A DNA stretch of 64,000 nucleotides from Verrucomicrobia bacterium S94 (GCA_004299845.1 CP036201.1:1798001-1862000); one strand, 5' to 3'. Counted from the first letter of the stretch, positions 8,745 to 18,680 are shown. Notes: generated from the sequence alone by a model not told the origin. Numbers and translations are program-made.

Positions 8745-9623
8745 ATGACCGACCCTCAACTGGACCAAAAAATACGCGACTGGCAGGACCGGCTTCTCAG
8801 CCGTTCCGTTCGGCGCACCCTGAAATGCAATCGGATGATCAAGACGTTAGGAAGTGTATCCTCGTTCCAGTGTCTGGAAATCAGCGAAGGCGATGGAGCC
8901 ATCAGCGCCCGCTTGCGCGCCCTCGGCGGAAGCTGGAAAACCGCTGCACCGACCCGCCCGGCATCGGACTCACTCAAACACAGTCTCTCCGAAAATATCA
9001 GCTATATTCACAATGGCAGGCTCCCGTTTGAAGATCAGTCCTTCGACCGGCTCGTGATTGTGGATGCGCTGAAATATATTGACGATGATTATACCTTCAT
9101 TCGTGAATGCCACCGTGTTCTGCGCAACGACGGATGGGTGGTCATTTCCGAAACCAAACGCGCCCCTGCCAGTCTGACCGCACTGCTGCAGAAGCTCGCC
9201 GGAACCAACCCAGCTGCACGCGGCGCTGTACGCAACGGCTATAAAGCCAATGAACTGTTTGATCGGTTGAAAGACGGTTTCGACGTTCCTGAAACCATCA
9301 TCTATTCCAACGGACTGCTCGAAACCGCTTCCGCCATCGGCTCCCTGTTCCGGAAAAGAACCCTGCCCATACCCTACTGGCTGATCCCGGAACAGGTTCC
9401 GCCTGCCATCGAAAAATCCTACAGAACATGCAGCACCCAGGCCGCCCTGTTCCTGCCGCTCGCCAAACTGTTCGCGTTGTTCGAATTTATTCCAGGGCAC
9501 CAACTCCTGGTCCGCAGCCGACGGCGTCACTGGCGCCCGCGCCTGCAGCCCAAACTCATCGACGGCCGCTCGATTGCCGAAGCCGCCATTAACACCAAAA
9601 TAGGAACTGCGGCACCGTTTTGA
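8745..9623 (+). CDS. Class I SAM-dependent methyltransferase, unknown substrate
   Basis: A 292-residue protein with a Rossmann-type methyltransferase core (about 40-140). Visible pieces are FQCLEISEGDGAISARLRAL (motif I region), SFDRLVIVDALKYIDDD (post motif I/motif IV) and HRVLRNDGWVVISETKR. The second half (about 150-292) is less typical and ends in a basic tail (RSRRRHWRPRLQPK). The core resembles type-11 methyltransferases acting on small molecules or lipids. The stop overlaps the TTG start of rnc, so the two are probably translationally coupled. No specific function can be given. Confidence 0.7.
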   Translation: MTDPQLDQKIRDWQDRLLSRSVRRTLKCNRMIKTLGSVSSFQCLEISEGDGAISARLRALGGSWKTAAPTRPASDSLKHSLSENISYIHNGRLPFEDQSFDRLVIVDALKYIDDDYTFIRECHRVLRNDGWVVISETKRAPASLTALLQKLAGTNPAARGAVRNGYKANELFDRLKDGFDVPETIIYSNGLLETASAIGSLFRKRTLPIPYWLIPEQVPPAIEKSYRTCSTQAALFLPLAKLFALFEFIPGHQLLVRSRRRHWRPRLQPKLIDGRSIAEAAINTKIGTAAPF

Positions 9624-10333
9624 TCCTTTCTCCCTACAAAACACTGGAACAGGCCATCGGCTATCGCTTCAAAAAGAAAGCCGTACTTGAGCTTGCCCTC
9701 ACGCACCCGTCGTACCGCTACGAAAATCCCGAAACCGAGGACGACAACCAGCGGCTCGAATATCTGGGCGATGCCGTGCTCAGTCTGATGGCGGCCGAGT
9801 ATCTTTTTGAAAACAATCCCGATGCGCGCGAAGGTGATATGTCTAAACTGCGCAGCCGACTGACACAGGATCGCAAACTGGCGCAGATCGGGGCGAAAAT
9901 AGGGATCAGCGAATTTATCCGCCTGGGTGTCGGCGAACGCAAAAACGGCGGTGCAGAACGGGCCTCCAACCTCGCCGATGCTGTTGAAGCCATCATCGGC
10001 GCGGCATGGATCGACGGCGGAGCCAAAGCCACCAACAGAATTTTCAGAAAAATCTTTGTTCCGGAACTCGGAAAACTACAGTCCGCTCCTGTGAAAGCCA
10101 ACCCCAAAGGCGCTTTGCAGGAATATGCCCAGAGCCACGGCCACCCCATTCCGGAATACGAAACCATTGAGGCCGAAGGACCCGAACACGACCGCACCTT
10201 CACGATTGAGGTTTCGGCCTGTGGAAAAAAATGGAGTGCCAAAGCCGGAAGCAAACGCGAAGGCGAACGTCTCGCGGCTTTCCAGGCTCTGGAAGAGCTG
10301 AATCGCGCCGCAGAAAAAAAAGGCGAAAACTAA
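9620..10333 (+). CDS. rnc: Ribonuclease III
   Basis: RNase III (237 residues) cuts double-stranded RNA in rRNA and mRNA processing. The signature RLEYLGDAVLSLMAAEYLF and the second metal-binding box NLADAVEAIIGAAWIDGG are both intact. The C-terminal double-stranded RNA binding domain runs from NPKGALQEYAQ to RLAAFQALEEL. The start is a TTG at 9620 that shares bases with the TGA of the upstream methyltransferase (TTGA). The stop overlaps that of the convergent oppF by 3 bp. Confidence 0.94.
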   Translation: MILSPYKTLEQAIGYRFKKKAVLELALTHPSYRYENPETEDDNQRLEYLGDAVLSLMAAEYLFENNPDAREGDMSKLRSRLTQDRKLAQIGAKIGISEFIRLGVGERKNGGAERASNLADAVEAIIGAAWIDGGAKATNRIFRKIFVPELGKLQSAPVKANPKGALQEYAQSHGHPIPEYETIEAEGPEHDRTFTIEVSACGKKWSAKAGSKREGERLAAFQALEELNRAAEKKGEN

Positions 10334-11097
10334 AGCGCAGGAACCGCTGAAAGCAGCTTCCGGGTATAGGCGTGCTGCGGATGATCAATCACCTCTTCGA
10401 CATTGCCCATCTCCACAATCTCGCCGTTAAACATCACAGCCACACGGTCACAGACATTGCGGACAACAGCCAGATCATGACTGACAAAAAGAAACGCCAG
10501 GTTCATCTTCTCCCGCAACTCCAGCAGCAAGGCTAAAATTTCCGCCTGTACAGAGACATCCAACGCGGAAACCGGCTCATCGGCAACCAGCAGATCCGGA
10601 TTCAGTGCCAGCGCCCGGGCAATACAGATCCGCTGACGCTGCCCCCCGGAAAATTCATGCGGATACCGCCACGCCCAGACCGGATTGAGGCCCACCGCCT
10701 CAAAAAGCTCAGTCACGCGCCCGCGCCGTTCCGCCACATTCGCCCCGATTTTATGCACATTCAGAACATCCACAATCGCATGGCCGACTTTCATACGCGG
10801 ATTCAGCGAACCATAAGGATCCTGAAAAACCATCTGCACTTCCTGCCGATAGGTTTTCAGCGCTTTTCCCTTTAGCGATGCCACATCAATGCCCTTGAAA
10901 TCTATTCTTCCGGACGTCGGATCCGTAATACGGATAATCGCTTTACCGAGCGAACTTTTTCCGCAGCCGCTTTCCCCCACCAGACCGAAAATTTCGCCCG
11001 GTTTAATCTCAAACGTCACGTCCTTTACGGCATGAACAGCGCTATCGCCTTTGCCGTAAATGATATTCAGATTTTCAACTGTAAGCAGATTTTCCAT
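10330..11097 (-). CDS. oppF: Peptide ABC transporter ATP-binding protein, OppF/DppF type
   Basis: One of two nucleotide-binding subunits of the importer (255 residues). Walker A is GESGCGKSS, the signature is FSGGQRQRICIARALA and Walker B is LLVADEPVSALDVS. The C-terminal MGNVEEVIDHPQHAYTRKLL is typical of the oligopeptide branch, although the usual cysteine iron-sulfur tail is absent. It is the last gene of the operon and its start overlaps the oppD stop by one base. Confidence 0.9.
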   Translation of the reverse strand: MENLLTVENLNIIYGKGDSAVHAVKDVTFEIKPGEIFGLVGESGCGKSSLGKAIIRITDPTSGRIDFKGIDVASLKGKALKTYRQEVQMVFQDPYGSLNPRMKVGHAIVDVLNVHKIGANVAERRGRVTELFEAVGLNPVWAWRYPHEFSGGQRQRICIARALALNPDLLVADEPVSALDVSVQAEILALLLELREKMNLAFLFVSHDLAVVRNVCDRVAVMFNGEIVEMGNVEEVIDHPQHAYTRKLLSAVPAL

Positions 11098-11894
11098 TAG
11101 GGTTTCTTCGGCCGCAGCCGCGGCACAGCAGCCATTAATTGTTTGGTGTAGTCATCCTGCGGATCATCGAGCACCTGACGGGTTCTTCCCTCCTCAACAA
11201 TACGACCTCGCTGCATCACACAGACGCGGTCTGCAAGATCGGAAACAATACCCAGATTATGGGTAATCATCAGAACCGAGAGCCCGACCTTATCACTCAG
11301 CTCATTTAAAAGGTTCAGAATTTCGCGTTGCACCGTCACATCCAGTGCCGTCGTCGGCTCATCGGCCACCAGCAGTTCCGGCGAACACGCCAGGGCCATG
11401 GCAATCATGCAACGCTGCAGCTGACCGCCGCTCATCTCATGCGGATAGGCCTTGTCCAGCCGGGCCGGAAGATGAACCAGATCCAGCAGTCGCGCAATTT
11501 CCGCTTTACGGTCCACATCATTCCGATGCAGCTTCAACGCCTCTTCAATCTGCCAGCCGATGGTGAAAACCGGATTAAAGGAAACCATCGGTTCCTGAAA
11601 AATATATGAAATCTGACGCCCCCGGATCCTACGCAGTTCGGCATCCTCGAGCGCAAGCATGTTCCGACCGCCGAATAAAATCTCACCGCCGGCATAAACG
11701 GCCTGACGCGGGGCCAACCGGGTCAGCGACAGCGCGCTGATACTTTTTCCGCTGCCCGACTCGCCGACCAGCGCCAGCGTTTCGCCGTGAGCAATCGAAA
11801 ACGATACGCCATCAACAGCTTTTACCAGCTCATCGCCATGCCCGAAATGAACGCTCAGATCTCTTACTTCTATGATGGATTTGGAATCAGTCAT
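11097..11894 (-). CDS. oppD: Peptide ABC transporter ATP-binding protein, OppD/DppD type
   Basis: The partner ATPase of OppF (265 residues). Walker A is GESGSGKSISALSL, the Q-loop reads FQEPMVSFNPVFTIGWQ, the signature is MSGGQLQRCMIAMALA and Walker B is LLVADEPTTALDV. The FQEPM and NPV.TIG motifs separate the D-type from the F-type subunit (FQDPYGSLNPRM). It overlaps the oppC end by 8 bp, consistent with a tightly coupled operon. Confidence 0.9.
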   Translation of the reverse strand: MTDSKSIIEVRDLSVHFGHGDELVKAVDGVSFSIAHGETLALVGESGSGKSISALSLTRLAPRQAVYAGGEILFGGRNMLALEDAELRRIRGRQISYIFQEPMVSFNPVFTIGWQIEEALKLHRNDVDRKAEIARLLDLVHLPARLDKAYPHEMSGGQLQRCMIAMALACSPELLVADEPTTALDVTVQREILNLLNELSDKVGLSVLMITHNLGIVSDLADRVCVMQRGRIVEEGRTRQVLDDPQDDYTKQLMAAVPRLRPKKP

Positions 11895-12765
11895 TGAGTC
11901 GCGGGTCCAGCGCGTCGCGTAATGCGTCGCCTAACAGGTTAAAAGCCAGCACCAAAAGAAACAGCGCAAGCGTCACAAAGGTCATTTCCCACCACATGCC
12001 CTGCCAGAGACGCATGCGGGCATTGTTGATCATGAGGCCCCACGACGGCTGATCCTGCACACCGATCCCAAGAAAACTGAGAAAAACCTCAGTTCCGACC
12101 GCTGCCGGGAAACGCAGCGAAAAGGTCACAATGATCACATGCGAAATGTTCGGCAGAATATGCTTAAACATAATCCGCCCGGAACTCAGACCCAGTGCTT
12201 TGGCGGCCTGCACATAGGTCTGTTCCTTATGTTTCATGACCTCCCCGCGAATCAGACGGCAGATGCCGACCCATGTCGTCAGCCCGATGCCCAGATAAAT
12301 ACCCAGCAGTCCTTTTCCAACCACCATCGCAATGGCCAAAATAAAGAGAAGCCCCGGCATGGAGGCAAAGGTGGAATAGAGCCAGACCACAAAATCATCC
12401 ACTTTCCCACCGAAATATCCGGCAATACACCCAAAGAACACACCGATCGGAATGGCAATGAGCGACGTAATGATGCCGACTTTATAGGCAATACTCACGC
12501 CCTGAATCAGCCGCGACATCACATCGCGCCCCAGTCCGTCGGTTCCCATCCAATGCTCGGCGCTCGGCGGCTGAAACTGCAAATCCAGATTGGTCTTCTG
12601 ATACGCCGGAGTAACGTCGCGGAATTCGTACACCTGATAGACGATCTCACCGTAAACCGCCAGCAGCGTGAACATCACCACCAGCCCGAGACAGACCATG
12701 GCCATCCGGTTCTTTTTCAACCGCCGCCAGGCATCGCCCCATAAACTGTTTGATTTTTCAGCCAT
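11887..12765 (-). CDS. oppC: Peptide ABC transporter permease, OppC/DppC type
   Basis: A permease subunit of 292 residues. It has the N-terminal OppC_N helix (MAMVCLGLVVMFTLLAVYGE), the HWMGTDGLGRDVMSRLIQG motif of C-type permeases and a BPD_transp_1 core. The EAA loop is visible around YVQAAKALGLSSGRIMFKHILPN. It ends with LLGDALRDALDPRLND, normal for this family. The ATG at 12765 lies 5 bp after the oppB stop. Confidence 0.9.
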   Translation of the reverse strand: MAEKSNSLWGDAWRRLKKNRMAMVCLGLVVMFTLLAVYGEIVYQVYEFRDVTPAYQKTNLDLQFQPPSAEHWMGTDGLGRDVMSRLIQGVSIAYKVGIITSLIAIPIGVFFGCIAGYFGGKVDDFVVWLYSTFASMPGLLFILAIAMVVGKGLLGIYLGIGLTTWVGICRLIRGEVMKHKEQTYVQAAKALGLSSGRIMFKHILPNISHVIIVTFSLRFPAAVGTEVFLSFLGIGVQDQPSWGLMINNARMRLWQGMWWEMTFVTLALFLLVLAFNLLGDALRDALDPRLND

Positions 12766-12769
12766 TGTT

Positions 12770-14043
12770 TTATTTCAGTTTTACGCGCGGATCAGCCGCA
12801 GCGTAGCAGATATCCGTCAGAAGGTTCGACACCACAAAAAGCAGCGCCCCGATCAGTACAATCGCCCGGACTACATCAATATCCGCCGAAAGAATGGCAT
12901 TGATGCTCAGATACCCCAGCCCCGGAATTCCGAAAAAACTTTCCAGCAGCAGCGAACCGGTGTAAAGAAACGGAATCGCAATTACCACATTGGTGATAAT
13001 GGGAATCATCGCATTTTTCAGCACATGCACAAAAAGAACGCGCGGTTTGGATACCCCTTTGGCGAACGCGGTGCGCACATAATCCTTGTACATTTCATCC
13101 AGCATGATCGTCCGGTAAAAACGGATATTCGAGCCCAGCCCGCTGATCACACCAATGAGAACCGGGAGAAACAGATATTTTGCCGATTCGTATCCCCACA
13201 CCGGGAACCAGCCGAATTTGTAGGCGAAAAAATACTGCCCCGCCACAATGAAAACCAGATAGTTGATGCTCATCAGTGCCACGGAAAAAATCACCAGAAA
13301 CCGGTCGATAAACGTGTCGCGGAAATAAGCACAGACCAATGAAAGACTGATGGATACCACGATACCGATAATAAAAATGGGAATAGTCAGAGAAAGCGAC
13401 GGAAGCACCCCGTCCCGCAACAGCTTGGCCACCGGCTGTTTAAAGCCTTCTGAAAAACCGAGGTCGCCGTGCAAAAGCTGGCGAATATAAAACGTCAACT
13501 GGGAATCGAATGGATTCCGGTTGATCTTGCGCAGTTTCAGCTGCTGGATTTCCAGCGGTTTTTCCAAAGTCCGGAAACCGCCGTCCTCATCCCCGGGAAA
13601 ACGGATATTCACCTTTTTCCACTCTTTGGAAGCGAGCTTCTGCCCCGCCAGAACACCCCCCCACGATAGCGGATCGTCCAAATATAATCCTCTTCGGCAT
13701 CCAGTGCGAAAGCAATCAGATTCACCGTGGTTCCGGGCTGAATGACAACCGTTCCGCTCTCCGCAGAATAGGTAATATTCGACCAGCTGCGCCAACGCCC
13801 TGCCCCTTCGCTTAGGTCCTGGTCCTCATAGGCGCGTGTTTTTGCGCGCGTCCCGAAAAAGAGCGGTTTATTCAACCCTCGCTGTTCATCAAAATTCTCC
13901 AGCGTCTGAAGTGACACTTTTTTACCCAGTGCAATGGCGGCCAGGTCACCGCCCACCACGTTGAAGAGAATGAAAGTCAGCAGGATCACCCCGATCACGG
14001 TCGGGATCATCTGAAGGATACGTTTGACGATATACTTAAACAT
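12770..14043 (-). pseudogene. oppB: Peptide ABC transporter permease OppB/YejB-type, frameshifted at G7
   Basis: Two overlapping frames encode the two parts of one permease. The first (from ATG 14043) gives a first helix MFKYIVKRILQMIPTVIGV and a long periplasmic loop. The second carries the rest of the loop, LLRDGVLPSLSLTIPIFIIG, and the EAA loop YVRTAFAKGVSKPRVLFVHV, and ends in ADPRVKLK. The switch falls at seven G on the coding strand (C run at 13656-13662). One extra G would join the frames as IRYRGGGVLAG and give about 424 residues. The large loop after helix 1 resembles YejB. The gene could be a true mutant, a slippage-expressed gene or a homopolymer error. All other operon members are intact. 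Confidence 0.85.
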
Positions 14044-14046
14044 CCG

Positions 14047-15927
14047 TCACTCCCGCCCCGTCATATCCAGCTTTTTATTGCCATACGATTCCATCCAGGC
14101 TTTGCGAATCTCCGGATTACTGCGCCTGTATTTCCCCATACCGTAGGGATAATCATGCGGAATATAATTTTCAATCCAGCGGTGTTTTACGGCAAAACTC
14201 ATCGGCTGGAACTGGAAAATCCACGGAGCATCCTCAACAATGATTCTCGCCATCTGTTCATAGAGTGCCGTGCGTTCCGGCGAATCGGGCATAATGCGGA
14301 CTTTTTCGTACAACCGGTCAATTTCAGGGTTCCGATAGTTCGAATGATTCGGACCGGGCGATGCATTTTTACTGTAGAAAAGCTGCAGGAAATTTTCCGC
14401 ATCGGGATAATCCGCCACCCACGCGAGCCGGAAGGTCTGGGCCTGACGCCGGTTCATTTTTTCGATAAAGGCCGGCCATGTATTATAATTGGCCTTCAGC
14501 ACTACACCGATCTTTTCAAACATATCTGCCAGCAGCGCCGTTGACTGGCGCGTATTTGAATCCGCACTGCCCATCTCAATACTGATTTCCAGGCGACGAC
14601 CGGTTTTCTGATCAATCCCGTCCGGATAGCCCGCTTCTGCCAGCAGTTTTCTGGCCTTCTCCAAATTGAACCGATAAGGCGAAGGCTCCTTCAGTTCTCC
14701 TGCCAGTGGCGACGGAATGGGACCTTCAACAGGATAGAGCCGGTTATTCATAAACCGGTTCATCACATCAAATTCATAGGCGCAGCTGAGTGCCTGGCGC
14801 AGTTTTCGGTTCCGCATGTTCTGCTCAGGATCATCCACTTCACCCACCACCGGATCATCCCAGTTGAATCCCAGATAATAAACTGCGGTGTACGGGGAGG
14901 AAATCAGCTCAATTCCGCGATCAGCCAGCGATGAACTCAGACTTTTGTCCGGCATCACCACCGCATCCCAGTTGTCGGGCGAAATCGAGGAAGCCCCGAG
15001 CTGTCCGGCCAGAAACATCATCCAGGACGTCGTCGAATCATCGATAACAAACTGGACCACCCGGTCATTGAACGGAATCGGTTTCCCCGCATCCTTCAGC
15101 AGACCGGCCGCTGCCTGCTCCGGTGTTCCTTTCGACGGATACCGCTCCACGCGGCCCGTCTCCTCCCATTTCGGACTGCGATAAAATTCAATGCGGGAAT
15201 TCCGCCGCCATTCCACCAGTTCATAGGGCCCTGTTCCCACAGGATTGTTCACGAATTCCTTCCCGTAGAACTCCACTGCTTCATGCGGAACTACAAAGGC
15301 ATAGTGCATCGCCAGAATATAAAGCAGTTGAGGATACGGTTCGAGCAGGGTGATCTGCAGCGTGTAATCGTCCAGGGCTTTCAGTCCCTCAACCTCCATG
15401 GAATAGTCGGTCGGCGCTTCGCCCTTCGACGCTTCATGGAAGGCATCGATCCCTTTGATACGGTTATTAAACACCCAGAAGCCGGACGATGCATTTTTCA
15501 CATCAGCCACACGTTTGAAGGAATAGACAAAATCACCGGCTTTAAGCTCGCGCCCTTTGCCATCCGGGAAACAGGGATTATCGTGAAAATAAATACCCTT
15601 GCGGATTTTGAAGGTATACACCAGTCCGTCGTCAGAAACCTCAGGCATTGATTCCGCCAACGCCGGAATCACTTTATACGGCCGGGCCAGATAGTCGTAT
15701 TCCAGCAACCCCTCATAAATCTTTGAAATCGCCATCGACGAAGACACTTCGCCGCTGATCGCCGGGTCCAGCCCGCGAATGCGTGAGGTCTGTCCATACT
15801 GAACGGTCTCTCCGGGCTGCAGCGGAAATCGGCTCTCTTTGCCGCCACACCCGAAAAGCAGAAAACTCCCCGTCAATACCGCAACTGCGGCTGAGAGGAG
15901 TCTTTCCACTGGAGGCTCAAATGCCAT
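14047..15927 (-). CDS. oppA: Extracellular peptide-binding lipoprotein, OppA/DppA family
   Basis: A solute-binding protein of 626 residues. It has a lipoprotein signal peptide with lipobox LLFGC and a lipidated Cys at about 27. It then has the SBP_bac_5 fold: IRGLDPAISGEVSSSMAI, GLVYTFKIRKGIYFHDNP, NPVGTGPYELVEW, and YPDAENFLQLFYSKNASPGP near the hinge. It delivers oligopeptides to the OppBCDF permease encoded next. It lies 21 bp after the secG stop and is probably read from the tpiA/secG side. Confidence 0.92.
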   Translation of the reverse strand: MAFEPPVERLLSAAVAVLTGSFLLFGCGGKESRFPLQPGETVQYGQTSRIRGLDPAISGEVSSSMAISKIYEGLLEYDYLARPYKVIPALAESMPEVSDDGLVYTFKIRKGIYFHDNPCFPDGKGRELKAGDFVYSFKRVADVKNASSGFWVFNNRIKGIDAFHEASKGEAPTDYSMEVEGLKALDDYTLQITLLEPYPQLLYILAMHYAFVVPHEAVEFYGKEFVNNPVGTGPYELVEWRRNSRIEFYRSPKWEETGRVERYPSKGTPEQAAAGLLKDAGKPIPFNDRVVQFVIDDSTTSWMMFLAGQLGASSISPDNWDAVVMPDKSLSSSLADRGIELISSPYTAVYYLGFNWDDPVVGEVDDPEQNMRNRKLRQALSCAYEFDVMNRFMNNRLYPVEGPIPSPLAGELKEPSPYRFNLEKARKLLAEAGYPDGIDQKTGRRLEISIEMGSADSNTRQSTALLADMFEKIGVVLKANYNTWPAFIEKMNRRQAQTFRLAWVADYPDAENFLQLFYSKNASPGPNHSNYRNPEIDRLYEKVRIMPDSPERTALYEQMARIIVEDAPWIFQFQPMSFAVKHRWIENYIPHDYPYGMGKYRRSNPEIRKAWMESYGNKKLDMTGRE

Positions 15928-15948
15928 TCAGTAAGGCACTTAACCTTG

Positions 15949-16338
15949 TTACTCTGCAACAGATGCAGGCATTTCGGTCTGGGGAACAACCGGAGCCGGC
16001 TGCGTAGCCGGCACCTCTGTTTCCAATCCCTGAACCGGTGCAGGCTGAACTGCAACCGGCTGAACCGGATCACTCTGCACATTGTCCATCAGCGTTTTAT
16101 CTTTCTGGGCGAACATAACACCCAGCGCGAGCGACGTTCCCATGAAAACCACACCGAGAACCACAGTCGCTCTGGACAGAACGTTACCTGCACGTGCACC
16201 GAACAGCGATTCACCGGCACCGGCACCGAATGCCAGCCCCAGTCCTTCGCTCTTCGATTTCTGCAACAGCACCAGGCCGATCAGCAACAGACAGCTGAGA
16301 ACCAGTACAACAATCAGAAGTGCCTTAAGAACTAACAT
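15949..16338 (-). CDS. secG: Preprotein translocase subunit SecG
   Basis: SecG (129 residues) is the small membrane subunit of the SecYEG channel. Two membrane helices flank the conserved LLQKSKSEGLGLAFGAGAGES loop. The helices are about 3-24 and 55-75. The C-terminal tail is Pro/Val/Gln-rich (PVQPVAVQPAPVQ) and longer than in E. coli, as in many non-proteobacterial SecG. It follows tpiA, a common bacterial order. Confidence 0.92.
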   Translation of the reverse strand: MLVLKALLIVVLVLSCLLLIGLVLLQKSKSEGLGLAFGAGAGESLFGARAGNVLSRATVVLGVVFMGTSLALGVMFAQKDKTLMDNVQSDPVQPVAVQPAPVQGLETEVPATQPAPVVPQTEMPASVAE

Positions 16339-16453
16339 AATTTTTCCTCTATTCCTTTGGTCCAGGGTTTTCCGGTCAAAGCTGAAGCCTCTCCACTGAA
16401 AAGCGTTCAGGCTTCGACATTCAGACCTTCAACCACGCGGCACTGCCGCGACT

Positions 16454-17209
16454 TTACATAGCGGCTTTAACGATTCCGGCAAACGATTCTGCGTCAAGTG
16501 CAGCACCGCCAATCAGACCGCCGTCAATATCCGGCTGTGCCAGCAGTTCCGGAGCATTGCCCGGTTTCATGGAACCGCCATACTGAATGCGAACCGCATT
16601 GGCCGCTTCTTCACCAACCATATCCTTCACCGTTGCTCGGATGAACGCATGTACTTCCTGCGCCTGTTCGGCAGAAGCCGTCTTTCCAGTACCGATGGCC
16701 CAGACGGGTTCGTAGGCAATCACCAGTTCGGTATAAGCTTCAGCCGGAACGTCTTTCAGACCTTCACGAACCTGAAGTTCAACCACCTTCTCCATGTTGC
16801 CGGACTCACGCTCTTCCAGCGTTTCACCCACACAGAGAATCGGGCGTAGATTCTTTTCCAGTGCCTTGAGCACCTTCTTATTGATCCATTCGTCGGTTTC
16901 CTTGTAATACTCGCGGCGTTCACTGTGTCCGAGAATCACATAACGAACAAAAAGTTCTTTCAGCATGGAATGACAGATTTCACCGGTGTATGCGCCTTCA
17001 TCTTCGGAAGACATATTCTGGGCGCCAACGGCGATTTGCGTTTCGGATACGATATCGCTCACTGATTTGATTGCGGTAAACGGAGGACACAGCACCACAT
17101 CCACTTCCGTGCAGTCGGCCAGTTCACGCTTCACGCCGTTCGCCAGTTCAACGGCCTCTTCAACCGTTTTGTTCATCTTCCAGTTACCGGCAATAATCTT
17201 CTTTCTCAT
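16454..17209 (-). CDS. tpiA: Triosephosphate isomerase
   Basis: TpiA (251 residues) interconverts dihydroxyacetone phosphate and glyceraldehyde 3-phosphate. All active-site parts are visible: GNWKMNK (Asn/Lys), ILGHSERREYYKETDE (His electrophile), VIAYEPVWAIGTGKTAS (catalytic Glu, mobile loop) and the phosphate loops IQYGGSMKPGNA and GLIGGAALDAE. The length is standard for the family. The ATG at 17209 follows GGAGATGTTTAG. Confidence 0.96.
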   Translation of the reverse strand: MRKKIIAGNWKMNKTVEEAVELANGVKRELADCTEVDVVLCPPFTAIKSVSDIVSETQIAVGAQNMSSEDEGAYTGEICHSMLKELFVRYVILGHSERREYYKETDEWINKKVLKALEKNLRPILCVGETLEERESGNMEKVVELQVREGLKDVPAEAYTELVIAYEPVWAIGTGKTASAEQAQEVHAFIRATVKDMVGEEAANAVRIQYGGSMKPGNAPELLAQPDIDGGLIGGAALDAESFAGIVKAAM

Positions 17210-17666
17210 CTAAACATCTCCGTTTCGTTGAAATTTATTTCGTTAACACCCAGTTTTGCTCAAAAAATGAACGGGGAATCTAGCGAAACCCGGCTCAATA
17301 GGCAAAGGTGAAAATCAACGAAAAAGACCGGGCCTTTCCACAGGATTAAAGCCTGAGAACACTCCGGAGCACAACCCGATCAGCTTATACCTCTGCGATA
17401 CCGAATTTAAAATCCATACACCCCACCGAACTGATCACGCAAGGGAGATTCGATAAAACGGATGATTCCGTTCCCATATACTATATCCCATAATGATCAC
17501 TTCCTACTGAACAAAATACACAACCCCAAACATAACCCTTTAATATAAAGCATATTAAACCATCTGTGATGCGCAATATGCAACTTGACTGACCCAACTG
17601 TTTATGATCTCATTTAAAGAACATGGATTTGATTATATTAAATCATTAAAATGGAGGAGAAATGAC
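17210..17666. other. Gap without gene, between tpiA and the PEP-CTERM gene
   Basis: A 457-bp divergent intergenic region. I see no supported ORF, tRNA or repeat in it. The half near the PEP-CTERM gene is AT-rich. A TTGACT at 17585-17590 and a TATGAT at 17603-17608 are too close together (12 nt) to be a convincing promoter. Confidence 0.5.
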
Positions 17667-18493
17667 ATGAAAAAAACAATAACAGCAGTCGCCGTTATGT
17701 TGGCTTGCGGAACTGCAATGTCGGCACTTTATTCGACAAGCTTCGACAGTCCGACCTATACCTCCGGAAATCTCTCCGGTCAGGACGGCTGGGTAGCACA
17801 GACGCAATGGCAGGTAGATGGCGCCGGAAATGTAACAAATACTTCCGGTGCTTTTATTCGTGCCCATAATACAAATGTTCTGGGATCTACCGCGATTAAT
17901 GAAGTAATGACGCTGACATCGGTCCTTACACTGGGTACATACACCACACCCTCAGCGGACATAGCCTCCTGGGAAGAAGGTATCTTCACACACGCAATGT
18001 CTCATCAACAGGGAAGTGCCTCATTTGCGGCCGATCTCGCAGTAGGCCTGCATTATAATGCCAGCACCGGCAACCTCGAATTACGCGCAGCGCAGGGGCA
18101 GAAATAAGCGGTACTTCATCAGCAGTTATCGGTACCGCATCCGCTTTGGGAGAAACAACCTACACCTTCACCACTGTTTTCACAAAAACAGCGGCAGACA
18201 CATGGACCGTTTATGCGGATCTGATCAACGACGGAAGCTCAGTAGGATCGGTCAGTTACACTGCTAACGGAGAGACGGCAGATCTTGATGCCGACACGGA
18301 TGGCGGCGGAATCCTCGGTGGATTTCAGGCTCTGCCGGCCGGCGGCGGTTCAGGCGGAATTGCCACAGCTCCATTCGGACCGACCACAGTCAGCGACTTT
18401 TCGATCGAAGTCATTCCGGAACCGGCCACTCTTGGCTTGGTCGCAGCCTTCGGCGGAGCAGTGCTTTTTATTCGTCGGCGCTTTTCGCTCTGA
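17667..18493 (+). pseudogene. PEP-CTERM exported protein, frameshifted
   Basis: The 5' part (ATG 17667 after GGAGGAG) encodes a signal peptide (MKKTITAVAVMLACGTAMSA) and a beta-rich, Ser/Thr-rich domain, and stops at 18105. The matching continuation lies in another frame: AEISGTSSAVIGTASALG, then a region ending in the sorting signal IPEPATLGLVAAFGGAVLF and RRRFSL. The frames would join with one extra G in the G4 run at 18095-18098. With that correction it is a 275-residue exosortase substrate anchored through its PEP motif. Related exosortase genes are at 32.4-34.2 kb. The role of the mature protein is unknown. Confidence 0.8.
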
Positions 18494-18513
18494 ACATAAT
18501 TCGGGAGTTACTG

Positions 18514-18545
18514 AAGCCGAGGTCGTCACCTCGGCTTTTTTTATT
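18514..18545 (+). terminator. Intrinsic terminator after the PEP-CTERM gene
   Basis: A perfect 10-bp stem (AAGCCGAGGT at 18514-18523, ACCTCGGCTT at 18528-18537) with loop CGTC is followed by a T run into 18543. Confidence 0.9.
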
Positions 18546-18680
18546 CCTTTTAAAACCGGAATCCTCCATCTTTCTCCATCTTTTCCCCTGTAAAATTTTC
18601 AACGGAATTCCCGGACATTCCGACATATTCCATGTAACGTCTCCAACTGATTTATAATAACCAAGGACGGGAACCCTGTT

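Noticed and set aside
16339-16453. Small RNA or tRNA between secG and tpiA
   Set aside because: Only a short GAAGCCT/AGGCTTC pairing is present; no cloverleaf and no T run.
17585-17608. Sigma-70 promoter for the PEP-CTERM gene
   Set aside because: TTGACT and TATGAT are only 12 nt apart, too short for a functional spacer.
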